A DNA stretch of 64,000 nt from Acanthococcus lagerstroemiae (lineage: Eukaryota; Arthropoda; Insecta; Hemiptera; Eriococcidae): positions 72,218,101 through 72,282,100 of the forward strand of contig CM063106.1 of NCBI GenBank assembly GCA_031841125.1, given 5' to 3'. The notes under the pieces were generated by a model. The model saw only the letters and a program-made list of their open reading frames with translations. It did not search any database and had not been told where the DNA came from. The first letter of the stretch is position 1, and each line of letters begins with the position of its first letter. The position numbers were made by a program, and so were the translations under genes. Below, in pieces: positions 33,194 to 45,310 of this stretch.

Positions 33194-33524
33194 AAAATAA
33201 AAAAAAAAACTGCTTAATGAGTTTTACATTTTGTCAATCGTTGTCCAAAATACCAACTATATGACCAAAACCAAACGAAATCTTACCACAAATTGCGACA
33301 AAAAAGCCAACGATATTTGATTGTTTTGTCAACTGGTGGCCGGTTGAATAGTCCAATTTGTTGAACAATGCCTGGTCCACGGATTTTTGGGGCCCTCCCC
33401 TCGCATCCTAATAGTAAAATGGAAAGGTGGTGTCGCTGATTTGATTTTATGATAACTGGTTGATCAACATTTTAGCAACATCATCAACAACTGGCAATGT
33501 GTTCGACAAACAAATGGTTCCACA

Positions 33525-33673
33525 CAGAGGCCTAGCCAGCCAGCCTTGAAGGAGGGTTTGGTCTTAACCAAAGGGGGGTCTCAGAGGAGGATACTAAAAT
33601 CAGAAAAACACTATTTAGCGAAATCGCAAAGAGAGTCTAGACCCCTTCAACCGTTCCCCTGGTTACGCTACTG
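33525..33673. mobile_element. hAT MITE of the CAGTGGCGTAGCCAG type
   Basis: The left end cagaggcctagccag and the inverse of the right end cagtagcgtaaccag are 15-bp imperfect terminal repeats. Flanks gttccaca (33517-33524) and tttccgca (33674-33681) match at 6 of 8 positions. The body is shared with 3764-3925. Confidence 0.7.
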
Positions 33674-35050
33674 TTTCCGCATCAGAATCCGAGTAAATTA
33701 CCATAGCATACGCCGGTCATTCTGCCTGCATAAAACATGTATGTAGATTGTAGATATCAATAATATTTCATTATCACTCGTACGATGGCATGATTAAACG
33801 TTAAATTATACGGACGAATTTTACGTTCGAAAATCCACATAATATCTGTTCGAGTCAGCTGGTGGTCAGAGATGAAGAAAAATGTGCTGGTAAAAGGCGG
33901 GCGAGCACTCAGTCGGTACCCAAAAAGTGCTATAATACAAACTTGGCGAACGTGAACGCGTGTTTCTAAACGAATTATGTACCCATGGCGGATATTAAAA
34001 AGCTATTATCCCTCGGCGGATATATGTGCTCGTATTATCGCGCTCATCTTTTCGCTTTTAAAAATGTCTCGCTCTCCAGTACAGCGACGACAGAGAGAAA
34101 GGATTTTCATTACACGATCTTTTAATTAATAACGCTAATACGTCAGCCTGTCACAAGGTCTTCCAGTAGGGGAACGTGAAGTACGTGTTTCGCCTGCAAA
34201 CGAGGGCTCGCTGCCGATTTTCATTACCATCTTCAAAGTTGGACCACAACTATTTGACTTCATCAAGTTTGCAGCGCGATGAATCAGTGGCGAGAAACTC
34301 CCTCGAAGGCCCTGCACTACAATTACCCGTCTTCGGAAGTTCGAACTTTCAACTCTCGCGTGGAAACCGTCCCAAGAATGAGGAATTCTGAAGGGTAGTG
34401 AAGCTCTGGCAAGGGAGACTGACCGATCTTCGCAGAAGTATAACGAGTCAACGAGAATCTGTTTTCAGTTTCGCGGTCTCTATCTCCGGTGCTCGATTTC
34501 CAGAGCGCGAAATTGGAGCCTCAGATGTGTTTATGATGTTCTATATTTGGTATACACGACGAAAAGTTTGTGCGTTCTGTGCGTTTTCGTAAAATGGAGC
34601 GCATTCTTGTATTTAGATAAACAAGACGAGATTGTATGTGAAATGCTCCGAAATGTAGACTATATATTTTACTACCGCACCGGAATTCTAATCAAGAAAT
34701 ACACCGCCACCGCGAATGCTCCTACCTTCTTTACTGTTTTCTATACACACACAGTGGGTACAGTTTGATATATTTAACACGCTGAAGTATAACAGGAACT
34801 GTAGATAAGATATTTGTAAGAAATGAATTTAATTTAAGAAATGTTGTCGGGTTCCATTCGTTATAATTAATTGGTCGTTAGAGTCATGAATTATTGTTCG
34901 TTTCAAAATTTAAAATTTGGATTTACGATGAGAACTTTCCATTGTATTGAAATTTTATCTTCTTTTTTGTATAGAGCGGTGAATTGATATGAGGCACAGC
35001 ACTGGAGATGCTTTCATTCGTTACGTTCTGTTTATGTATATTACTGCTCT
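33674..35050. other. Largely non-repetitive sequence, no gene recognised
   Basis: Contains CpG-retaining sequence at about 33770-34600. Frames at 34176-34391, 34398-34592 (plus) and 34135-34317 (minus) have no recognised domain. TTAATTA-type words occur near 34122 and 34866. Could hold a regulatory element; no direct evidence. Confidence 0.25.
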
Positions 35051-36000
35051 TAGGTGGCATCGCTAAATAATCCAAAATATACAGCAAAATATACAGCAGT
35101 TAAATGTGCTTGAAAGCCTATAGCCCGGTATGCTAGGCAAATAGGCCTAGGTCAAATTTTTTCAAATTCTTCTTCAGTCTTCTATTTACAGCGGTAAAAG
35201 AAAATTTCAGAGCCCGTCGTCACAATCATACCCCCCTCCAGAGATATGACCTCAAAATATACGATTTTCACACATTCAGAGCAATCTTGGGCATTTTTGG
35301 GTCAAATAGTATGAAATCTAGCACGTAAGTGAAGGTTTCCAGTACAAATACAACCAAATTTTTTGAAATATTTTTTTCTACCTTTCTGATTTCCAAAATT
35401 TATTTTGAAATTTTGAAAATGGCGTCTATACCGCTGTTTCTGAGTGGCAAGAAATGTCAGTTTTCAAATATTACTCAATATATTCCCCACCTTCATGCCA
35501 TAGAATGGCAACATATACCTAAACACTCAAAAAAACTAGGTTTTTTGTTTCATTTCTGCTCATGAAACTGTAAAAGTAGATCCGGCACCAATTATTTCTC
35601 AAATAAGAGCTGTATCCATGTAAATTTGTCAGTTACCTGCGTACTTTTTCACCGGAGATATGATGATATTATTCTACTTTTACTGCGTTAATTTCAAGTA
35701 GACAAATAACCGGAGTGAAATTTAAGAAAAATAAAATGAAGGGCATTTGAAAATGCTTTGAATAACATTGGAATGAGCAATGTCGTTGGGGTTTCATTTG
35801 AACCACATAGTTCGGGAACAACGTAAGTCCTAAAATTTCGAAAATTGGTTTTTTACAGAAAAATATTCCTTAACCCTAGGTGCAGCTATTATGAAAAAAT
35901 ACGAAATTTCTCTGATGAATGAAGGACGTGGCAGCTCTGAGAAATTTACGTGTCATGCAGAAATCGTGTAACTCCGGGATTTACGTTATAATATCTACAC
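35051..36000. other. Unrecognised AT-rich sequence next to the long inverted repeat
   Basis: Begins with two copies of 'aaaatatacagca' (35076 and 35088). Phrases such as 'tttttacagaaaaatattcc' and 'tctccagagatatgacc' resemble in style the neighbouring inverted repeat, but no terminal repeats or coding motifs were found. Confidence 0.3.
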
Positions 36001-37870
36001 TAGGGTGTCCCTTATTTCACAAGTTTTCGCCAATTTATTAGGGTCGCACTGAAATTTGTTCCAATTGACCTAGAAACTCGTCATAAAAAATTTAAGCTCA
36101 ATATGAGGTCATTAACCCGTGCCGCTTTGACATTGAAGTTACATGTAATACTGAGATTTTACAAAAAACCACGAATATCTCGGAACATATTAACTTCAGG
36201 ACCAAAATGCATATAGCATAAAATGTTCCCTGTTAAATTTCCTATAAAAAATATCCTAGACAACTTTTCTCTAGAACATGAACGTTTCAAGGAACGTGGA
36301 TTTTGTTAGTTTTTCTTTCATAACCGATCTTCACTCGCTAAATCGTAGTTATCTAAAAAAAATATTTAATTTAGGACCAAAATGCAAATAGCATAAAATG
36401 TTCCTCCTTAAATTCTATACAAAAAAGATTCGATACAACTTTTCTTTAGAAAACATATTTATCGAAATAATCACAAAAATGCGAGGAATTTTCGAAAAAC
36501 ATGTTTTTTTTTTAATTTTACGGTTGAAATATCTATTAATGTCGGGTAACGAACATTACAATATATCTTCAGTCTCTGTCTACTGGGGCAAGTGTCGCAG
36601 TTTGTCCCCCCCCCCCTCCACCTAGCTATGCCCATGACAGTTTGTTAGGTAGCTACTATAGAGTAGACCTCGGATTATGTATGTATATCAACTATAGTCA
36701 ACATTGCGCATAAGATATAACATTGAGCTGTTAAGGAACAGTCTCATGTTTTCAGAATTCATTGTAATTTCCTATGGGCAAATCCCTGTTTCCTATTGTT
36801 GATTGTACATCATCTCAAGTCCACCATACCAAATCTTCAATGGAATCTTAGAATGCTCAAGACTAAATAAAAACATTGGAACTAGTTATGGCTCGTGGAT
36901 GGCTAATTACCGTTTCAATTTTAGGCTCTTCTGCAAATTTTTTATCACTAGGGTTGGACCAACAGTCCTACCTTTTGCAAATACAAGCTTTTAACAATCG
37001 CAAACACTTCTGCATGTGTCCATCTTCACCCTTTGAACGATGAGATGAAGAAAAACATGCCGAAGCAGTTACGTGGCTTATGTAAGTAAGAAAACGTAAG
37101 TACAAATATTTATTATAGTGCCCTTAGCGAAAACTGATACTTTTCAAGTATACATGCACAATCTGAGGTCTACTCTATAGTAGGTACCTATCTAACAAAC
37201 TGTCATGGGAATAGCTAGGTGGGGGAAGGGGCAAACTGAGGCGCTTGCCCCAGTAGACAGAGACTGAAGTTATATTGTAGTGCGCGTTACTCGACATTAA
37301 TAGATATTTCATCCGTAAAATATAAAAATAAAAAACTGTTTTTCGAAAATTTCATGCATTTTTGCGATCATTTCGATGAATATGTTTTCTAAAGAAAAGT
37401 TGAATAGAATCTTTTTTACAGAGAATTTAACGAGGAACATTTTATATTATTTGCATTTTGGTCCTAAATTGAATATTTTTTTTTTAGATAACTACGATTT
37501 AGCGAGTGAAGACCGGTTATTAAAGAAAAACTAACAAAATCCACGTGTTCCTCGAAACTTTCACACATTATTGCGATTATCTCGGTAAATATGCATTTTA
37601 GAGAAAAGTTGTAAGGAATCTTTTTTATAGGAAATTTACAGGAAACATTTTATGTTACATGCATTCCAGTCCTGAAGTTGATACGTTCCGAGATATTCGC
37701 GGTTTTTTGTACAATCTTAGTATTACACATAACTTTAAGGTCAAAGTGGCACGGGTTAATGACCTCACATTGAGCTCAAATTTTGTACGACGAGTTTCTA
37801 GGTCCATTGGAACAAATTTCAGTGCGACCCTAATCAATTGGCGAAAACTTGTAAAATAAGGGACACCCTA
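36001..37870. mobile_element. 1.87-kb foldback element with about 700-bp inverted arms
   Basis: The left arm runs 36001 to about 36689, the right arm about 37148 to 37870. Matching inverted landmarks: tagggtgtcccttattt with aaataagggacacccta at the tips; 'gggtcgcactgaaatttgtt' with 'aacaaatttcagtgcgaccc'; 'gaggtcattaacccgtgcc' with 'ggcacgggttaatgacctc'; and inner 'tactatagagtagacctc' with 'gaggtctactctatagta'. TA at both tips (36001-36002, 37869-37870) suggests a Tc1/mariner-type target. Each arm itself holds a direct repeat of roughly 180-200 bp. The 460-bp centre has no recognised coding motif. Transcription through it would give a long hairpin RNA. Confidence 0.9.
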
Positions 37871-38111
37871 ATCTATGAGTACACTACATGAAAAGTTGAA
37901 CACATTCCAAACAAGTTCAGATTTGTTCCACACTGTTCTACTGTTACTGGTAGTGAACGCAAATATCAAGAAAATTCAATATCGATGATATCCGTATCAA
38001 AATCAAGTGATATCAATATTATCAATATCAAACGAAAAATTTTCAATAAGAGATCTTTGAGCTGCGCGACTGCAGTCAGCTGCTTTGCAGTATGAAGCCT
38101 CCTCGAGTAGA

Positions 38112-38484
38112 CAGGGACGTACCGATAGAGGGGAGAGAAGCAACTTATCAGTAGGAATTTTTCACTCAGCAATTGGGAAAATTTACCATTTTGGTAACAA
38201 GTTGGGAAAACTGGACAGTGGTACCTTTATGTTTTTTACAGGGACGTAGATAGGGGGGGGGGGCACGGGAACAGCTTGCCCTCCAAGCCTCTACACCGGA
38301 GTTGGGAAATTTTATTAGATAGATCAAAAGTTAGAAAATCCAACAAATAAAATGTTTCTTTTTAAAGCCAATACAAACAACTTTTGATACTGGGAAATTT
38401 TGAGAGTTGAATCAGTTGGGACTTTAACTATTTTTACTCCCCTCCCCCCCCCCCACACAGAAAAAACTCTTAGATACGTCCCTG
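38112..38484 (+). mobile_element. hAT MITE, family A, chimera of two subtypes
   Basis: The outer left end cagggacgtaccgat (38112) begins a subtype 1 segment. A second left end, cagggacgtagatagg, occurs at 38239 and starts a full subtype 2 copy that runs to the single right end tacgtccctg at 38484. Flanks cgagtaga (38104-38111) and caagtaga (38485-38492) match at 7 of 8 positions around the whole unit. There are thus two left termini and one right terminus in one TSD-bounded insertion. Confidence 0.85.
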
Positions 38485-39828
38485 CAAGTAGAGAGGTTAC
38501 TGATTTGTTTGTTTGTTCGTTTGTATGTTTGTTTTTTTTTTTATTTAAAAAATGTTTTCAACTTTTTTTTTCTTCCTAACACAAGTTGATTTTTTTTTTT
38601 TTGCAACGATGAAACGCGAAATAGGCGTATTTTGGACAATTTCTGTAAATTTGGCAAAATATGTAAAAAAAAAACAAAAAAAAACATGAAATATATAAAA
38701 ATATGTATTTTTACCTTAATTATGTAAAATACGCAAAATTAAATGGGGCTCAAAATATAGGAATTTTAATGAAACGTAAACATTTTTCATCACTTTTGGG
38801 ATTAGAGATGACCTAAAAAATATGCATTTGCATGGTTATGACACAAGTTGGTTCCGCAAACTAAATTGGATCGAAATATTTCAGGTTTCTAATTATTTTT
38901 AGATTTATTTTGAACGAGTTGAAATAAATTTCTTATAATTTAATGAAGTCATTAACAATTAGTTCCTTTTTAAGGCTTCTAGAATTCTGAATTCTGAGTT
39001 ATTATGAAACAAAATACGTATTTACGAGAGGCGTAAGTCCAGAACATTGAAACTCCGCCCACAACGGTAGATATTGCGTAAATGTGCGGGAATTTGTCTG
39101 ACAATGTTAAGTCATTACTAGTGCATCGAGTGTCATGCAATTTTTTCCACAAAGACCACGCTAGAAGGCTGTAAACTGTTTTATTTTGTTTCTGAAAAGT
39201 TTACTGTCATGATTGAGCTCCTTCCCCCAAACATGAAAACTCCCAAGGAATGACCACCTATTGAAGAAAACTTAGAAAAAACGTAAAAATTATTATTATC
39301 CAATTAATAGGTAGGTAATAAAAATATTTCTGAAAAATTTTGTAGCGGCTAATGCCGGTGTAAAATTGATGGTGGTAGCCAGTTGTTCGCAGACTGTTAC
39401 AACTTGAATTTAGGGTACTACATTACTGAAGTTTTCTACAGGTTATTACAAATTTCCATACCTTTCTATTGGTCCATATGTTTTGGAGTCCCCTGCCGGT
39501 ATCACCTTACTGAATTCCTTCTACTCGAACGGGAAAGAGGGATTTATATACTTTCAAACTTTGATAATTTCCAGAACTAGGTACACGGAGAGCTCTTTAT
39601 AATTATTCCTTGATTACTTTTACACAGTTGCCAACTAACACTTTTGCAGTAACAAACCTAAGCTATAATAATAGTAATGCAATGAGGCCAGCACTATCTA
39701 AGTAATATGAAATTTTCCTGCTTTAACAAAGGGAAACGGATATCTTTTCGGTTTATGTTAGTCAACACTGTTTCCACCATTTCATACGTTGTTCAACCAG
39801 AGAGCATCTCTCTTCTGAACCTCCTGTC
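38485..39828. other. AT-rich sequence, no gene recognised
   Basis: T- and A-runs dominate 38500-38800. 38980-39370 is less simple but has no recognised motif. Frames 39383-39580 and 39707-39988 are not supported; the latter overlaps the LINE in a wrong frame. Confidence 0.3.
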
Positions 39829-40784
39829 AAGTGGTAGGAGAGTTGGCACTTCGGGTCAAGCGAGTCATCCAGCAGGACACGCTTCGGAAGTGGAAGGACG
39901 CGCTCGCCCATTCGACCAAGAGCGAGTGGACCCGAGCGCTGATACGCGACCTCGACGGGTGGGTAGGAAGAACGCACGGAGCGCTTAACTTCCACCTTAC
40001 CCAAGTATTGAGCGGCCACGGGTGTTTCGGCACATACCTACATCGGATGCCGATAGCGCCGAGCCCCGTGTGCGCGCACTGTGATCGAGAGGCGGAGGAC
40101 ACACCTTGGTACACCCTGTTCGAGTGTGAGGCCCGGGAGCAGGAGAGGCGCGGGACGGCCACAACAGCGATCGATCCCGGCGGCGACGATGAAGAAGAAG
40201 AAGAAGAAGATGACGACGTCGGCGTGATCAGCCGTCTCGCGCCGGACACCCTGTTTCCGGAGATAATGAAGAACGGAAGCAGTTGGAACCGGTTGTCGGC
40301 CTTTGTCTCAGCTATCATGAAGAAAACGATGCAGACGGAGTGGTCGAGACAGAGGCCCGGCGATTCACCAAGCTCGGCTCACACCATCGACCAGGAGGAG
40401 AACTCTGTACCATCCTAGGAAGAGCTGCTGCAGCTGCACTGCGGACCCACCGGCAGTGCTCACCCGTCGTCACCACCTGCCTCCGTCGACACATGGACCA
40501 AGACGAGGAGGTGATGGGTGAGTGAAGAGAGGCAGCGCGTCTGGCCGTGGGGGACCTGAAATTTCCAGGCGAGCGCTCAGGGAGTGCGGACGGCGGTAGG
40601 ACACGCGCACCGTTCCGGCACGTAGAAATGGAGGCTCGAGCCCGGCCCCAAGGCGTCCCTCCGGTCACTGACGCGATACTCGAAAGGGTAGTTCCTGTGG
40701 TCGGGGTGCGGTTTCATAGGGGCCACTTTGGCATGCGTGCATCGCCAAACGTGCCACCACACACCAAGTGGTAGGAGAGTTGGC
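39829..40784 (+). mobile_element. R1-like LINE, 5'-truncated, with 20-bp TSD (copy A)
   Basis: The insert 39848-40764 is bounded by an exact 20-bp direct repeat, caagtggtaggagagttggc, at 39828-39847 and 40765-40784. It carries the last part of the second open frame (39848-40418) and a 3' UTR of about 345 bp that ends, without a poly-A tail, at 'gccaccacacac'. Long perfect target duplication plus 5' truncation is the hallmark of target-primed reverse transcription, and the exact duplication suggests a young insertion. Copies B (50251-51146), C and D share its 3' end. Confidence 0.92.
39848..40418 (+). pseudogene. R1-like LINE ORF2 C-terminus (copy A)
   Basis: Open for about 190 codons but lacking start, endonuclease and reverse transcriptase. 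Residue blocks: TLRKWKDALAHSTKSEW, DLDGWVGRTHGALNFHLTQV, LSGHGCFGTYLHRMPIAPSP, then a zinc-knuckle-like CAHCDREAEDTPWYTLFEC, followed by an acidic run (DDEEEEEEDDD, from a GAA/GAC microsatellite at 40188-40218) and a tail. The G.G.F..YLHR....P.C..C......H..F.C pattern is typical of the C-terminus of R1/jockey-group LINEs. Here the His of the CCHC knuckle is Tyr, while copy B keeps His (CAHCDRGVEDTPWHTLFKC). The frame enters from the duplicated flank, so any upstream start is fortuitous. Confidence 0.85.
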
Positions 40785-43282
40785 TATATAAGGCGATACG
40801 CAGTGTATAAAGAGAGCACATTTGGTTAATCTAGGAAAGCTTGAATAATAAAAATGCCGTAGTACATTTGTCTAATTAAATAATAATAATAAAACTGATT
40901 ACTTCTACGAATTTGAGTTTAAGATTAGTTAATGACACCTCTTCACTTTAATGTAACTCCAGAGGACATTGTTTTACTATGTCTCTCCAGAATTAAGGGG
41001 TAGTTAATCCTGGTCCCTGCGGAAGAACTTGATTAAGGGTATGCATATTGGGGGCGCCCCCAACATGCTCCTCCACCACCACCACCACTGCTACCACCAC
41101 CGTCACCATGGCCCCATCAGTGCAAACTACCGAGTTTGTTCGGATGTCGAATAGAAGAATATTAATGAACGAATTCAACAGCGAGCTGCTGTGTAATAAT
41201 TTTCCAATATTACGAACACGTTCTGCTACTTAGTTCTGGAATTCTCGATTTATGCAGCTGACTATACGGATGCAAGTAACACCCTTGAGAAATAATGTAC
41301 AACAACAGTGTTCCATGTTCGTTCGTCTGTACCCCCGCACGCGTCTACAAAAGTAGCTACGGACTAATACCTTGTTCTGTATGCAAAGAGTAAACAATCT
41401 TCTCTTGTTTTCGCAGTATAATTCAGACCGTACACGAATTCGCAATCAAGTATTTTAATTCAAATCCGTTCGTTATATTAATTATCGCGAATATTTATTA
41501 AAAACGGAATACTAAAATACAAAATTGATTCGAAGAGAGATTTTGACAGTAAAATGGAGAATTCTCGTTGTTTTTTTATTCGCCGAAAAAAGGCAACCAA
41601 CGTTTTTTTCCCTCTCGTTTCTCCCAATGTCTTCCAGTGTTTTCGGTACCCAGTGCTAATCCAGCTCAACGGAAACGTATAAAATTGCCAATAATTTTGA
41701 AACAGAGCCGACAAGATAAAACAGACATTCTCGCCGGTGAATGATGACGAGCAATTTATACGATTTTCGACACTTTACACTTCGCTTTTCTACCATTAAC
41801 GACAATATAACGTCAATTTGTTTTTGCGCACGAGAGACGTGCCTTTTTTTCACTATGAGCTTTCGATACTAAATGTTATTAATTACAATCGATCGAGGCT
41901 GCCGTCCGAACGCATTACTGCTATACCCATAAATGAGTGATTCGCCGGTCGGTGTAACTTGAACCTGTTCGCTGGATGAACTCGTCTAATTCTCTAACTC
42001 TGCTCGATGATTGATTATAGATCGAATTCGTATGTATACACGTTGCTAAACCAGATTACCGAAAAAATAAATCAGAGCATTACAGAGCGTCCGAACTCCT
42101 AGCAGGTGATATAAAGATGCAAACCATTTTTTTACTGCTAATGAAGCGCGACCCAACAAGGTTAGTCGCGATTGTTCGTGAAAATACTCCAGCCTGATGG
42201 TAGAGGCTAATGGAATGATCCAGAATTCCAAACCATCCGATCGAGTGTACATTAATGCTAATTCAATGTGGGCTGCACGTCGGCCTTATCAGAATATATC
42301 GAAATAAATGTATAAGTAAATACCGATTCGCGCGTGTAAGTTATGCACCTATATGTATAACCTATAGGTAAGAAAATAAACGATCAAAGTGTGTTTACTG
42401 AGGCTAAAAAGTGGAGGAGGCTTATATGGTAAAATAAACAAATACCTACTAATTAATCTCTGCAATTCCTCCAGAGTATCAGCCTGGAGTGCGACGACAT
42501 TCTAGTAAGCTTACGTATTCAAAATGTTCACAATAATTCTGATACAGCGCATGGCAAAACCTTACAGGATGGGAACGGCGACACTAGAAATGTGATCAAT
42601 TACTTCAATGAGAAAAAAAGTTTCACTCTCCGTTTCAACAAAATCTGCCTCACAAGTAAAATGAATGTTTGGTGACATGTTAACACTGTCATGAAAATGT
42701 AGACATGCCATAGCCATTCGGAAATTCCTGACATAACAACGGGTTCTGTATTGAGAAGGTAATGACTTCCAAAAGCAACTAGCCCATAGAGCGACAGTGC
42801 TGAGTTTGCCACTGGATTTTGGCTCTTAGTGGGTTTCGAAACCTTCAGCATATAGGCAGGTTACCTCCACTAATATCCTAGCATCAATCAATGTGGGAAG
42901 ATAGCGCGCCTACTGAACAAGGCATTACAATCAGAGGACGTGTTACCAGATCAGAATGATTCGGTACTGTACGTGTGCATGTGGACAGCTCTTTTAGTAT
43001 TGGGAAAGCGTTTGCACACTCTTCGGCACAAAGAAGTTAAAACGCTAACGCAACAAACCATGGGGAGAGTAATGCGAACAACCCCGACTAACCCTGCCCA
43101 AAAAAGTTGCGCGCGAGAAACCGCGATAGCCTCTATGTCTAGCAACGGATATGGCATCTGACGATGACAAAGGCAGACTGCTGGTTTTATAACTGCGCAT
43201 AAGTCCTGCGATAGTCTACAAAAACCGGCACAGGCAACCCAGGGTTAATATCTAATGATTTAGCAGATCGTGAGTCCAATAT
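40785..43282. other. No gene recognised
   Basis: 40790-41240 includes a CCA/CAC-type simple repeat (41073-41110). 41240-42400 is less repetitive, with several homeodomain-type AT words and retained CpG. Frames at 42600-42851 (minus) and 42940-43161 (plus) have no recognised domain. A regulatory role for 41240-42400 is possible but unproven. Confidence 0.25.
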
Positions 43283-43640
43283 GATGATAAGGTTATCAGT
43301 CTTATGGCCGGTTTGATGCAGCTCTCCATTTCTCCCGATCAAGTGCGAGTTCTTTCATTTCGTAATAACACTCACATTTGACATCCTTGATTATCTGTTG
43401 AACATACTGAAATCTTTGCCGATCTCTAGGTGCTTCAAGTTATGCCCTGTTAGTTTGTCTCTCCTTCTCTTCAGACCATTTCAAATATCCATTTTACCTC
43501 CTACTCTGTTAAGTACTTCCTCATTTCTTACCTCATCCGTCCATTTGATGCTAAGTATCCGCCTATAGCCCCACATCTCAAAAGCTTCGATCTTTCTCTT
43601 CTCTGACTTTCCTAAAGTCCAAGTTTAAATCCAGGCTACA
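43283..43640 (-). pseudogene. RTE-like LINE C-terminal fragment
   Basis: Minus-strand translation, with frame shifts, gives KIEAFEMWGYRRILSIKWTD, EVRNEEVLNRVGGKMDI, RRRDKLTGHNLKHLE, then KDFSMFNR and the terminal KNSHLIGRNGELHQTG or, in the intended frame, EMKELALDREKWRAASNRP. The AFE.W.YRR.L.I.WTD...NEEVL..V block followed by a GH.LRH-like block is the standard tail of endonuclease/RT LINEs. Frame breaks mark it as dead. It shares its 3' 250 bp with 25085-25411. Confidence 0.8.
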
Positions 43641-45310
43641 CTCCAAAAAAGCTTTCAAAAACAATTCTTTGATTTCCAGGTTTCTTTTCGATTTGGAAAG
43701 ATTACTTTTTCGATGTAAACTGCCATAACGGACAAATAGTACTTTACGGGCATGCGTAAAACTAACTTATGAATAATACTGCCCTGAAGGTCAATAAACC
43801 TAAGTATTGGGTAACCAGTAATTTGTGGATTTGTATCAAATGCTGGATACACAATAGTGCGATTGAAGCTGGTAATACGAGTAGATTAATGGGCAGTCAG
43901 TGCTTTGAAGCCTACTGACAGGCAACCGCAGAATATGATAATTAAATATGGACGGTATAATAACGACAATCAATATCATGATTCAACAACGACTAGTTAA
44001 GGTCATCAATGACCACCCAATACTTAGCAAACTTACGCCAAGCAATAGCTAAGCAATGTCGCACTGAAAGCTTGCGTTACAGAAAATGATCAGAAATCAG
44101 GGCTAGCAGGGTCGATGGTCATGTTAGCTGGTCGGCAGTCGTCGACCAATTGGGCTAAAAGAATCGCGGAAGGAGGCCAGGCCAAGGCCGTAGCGAAGAA
44201 AGCTTATTGCGGGGCAAGAATCAAACATTTCTCCAACTACTGAAACGAAAAAATTAAAAAATTTCCAGCTGTTAAACGGGGAAAAAGCTCTTGAGATGCA
44301 TGAATTTGTGCCGAGTACCCGAGATTACCAATTTGCCAGCATTGAAAAATACTTGGGAGGCTGAGTACTTCCCCATGGCTACGACCCTAGGCCCAACAAG
44401 CTGAAGAATTCATGCATGTTAGAAAGGTATTTCATACAAGAAGCACGCAGAAACACCATCCGCGATAACCAGCATACAACCAGAAAAACTGGAAGTAGAA
44501 GACTTTTCTGTTGTTCAAACGTCAATACTGTTCTCTCCGTTCTACTCGACCAACTATGGAGCAGTTCTCTCAATGAATAGCCAGCCTCCTTCAAGGAGAC
44601 GGCGGTTTTGTAAGGCTACGTCCAACGGAAAAGAGGAATTACCTAAAAAGCTTATAAGTAGTTCCTTTATTCAGGTACTTGAACTATACGGAACTATACT
44701 GAAACATGATCTAATTGCAGACCAAGAATCACCTTATTAAAATAATATTTAAATAAAAAAAGGTTATTAATTTTGCCAAATGCATTATCTAGTAAAAAGA
44801 AAAAAAATGTGACAGGGCCTTATATGACTTGATGGCCTAATCACCAAGGGCCTAAACTTCAGCAAGTCCAACACTGTTGGATTCGTTCGCAAACCAAGTT
44901 GCTACGAAGAAAGTTACCAGCATCCCATCTCACTACCACGTTCCAGACCAGGCTTACGGCTACTCAGCCAGTACTGCTCTGAACTGGTGTTGTTATCTCA
45001 GACACCGGCTGCTTGTAGGCGAATCCAAAAACACTCCCTATTGCCTTCCATCAAACGGTATTTTGGCAGAAAATTGTTGTGAGAGACCCAACACCAGCTG
45101 TGGTACTGATGTAAGGTGTACGGGAGGATGAAGCTGACACAATTCATCACAAACGTATATCACCAGCCTAAAACTAACAATGTAGCCAAAAACAGGCACA
45201 AGGCCCCAAATAAAAGAACAGCGTAAACTTCCCCATCGGTTGTAAACTCTAACCAATTATCCAATGTGAAAGGACAGTAAAGTCAAAACGTTGATGATTG
45301 ATTATTTAAT
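43641..45310. other. No gene recognised
   Basis: Mixed sequence. A G/C-rich patch near 44130-44220 ('aggccaaggccgtagcgaag') resembles a transposon end without a partner. Frames 44379-44594 (minus) and 44877-45131 (plus, 84 codons, several Cys) match nothing I know. Confidence 0.25.

Noticed and set aside
40315..40762. Minus-strand frames opposite the R1-like LINE
   Set aside because: Antisense shadows of a GC-rich coding remnant and 3' UTR.
41048..41233. Thr/Ser-rich 61-codon frame
   Set aside because: Driven by a CCA/CAC simple repeat; no other support.
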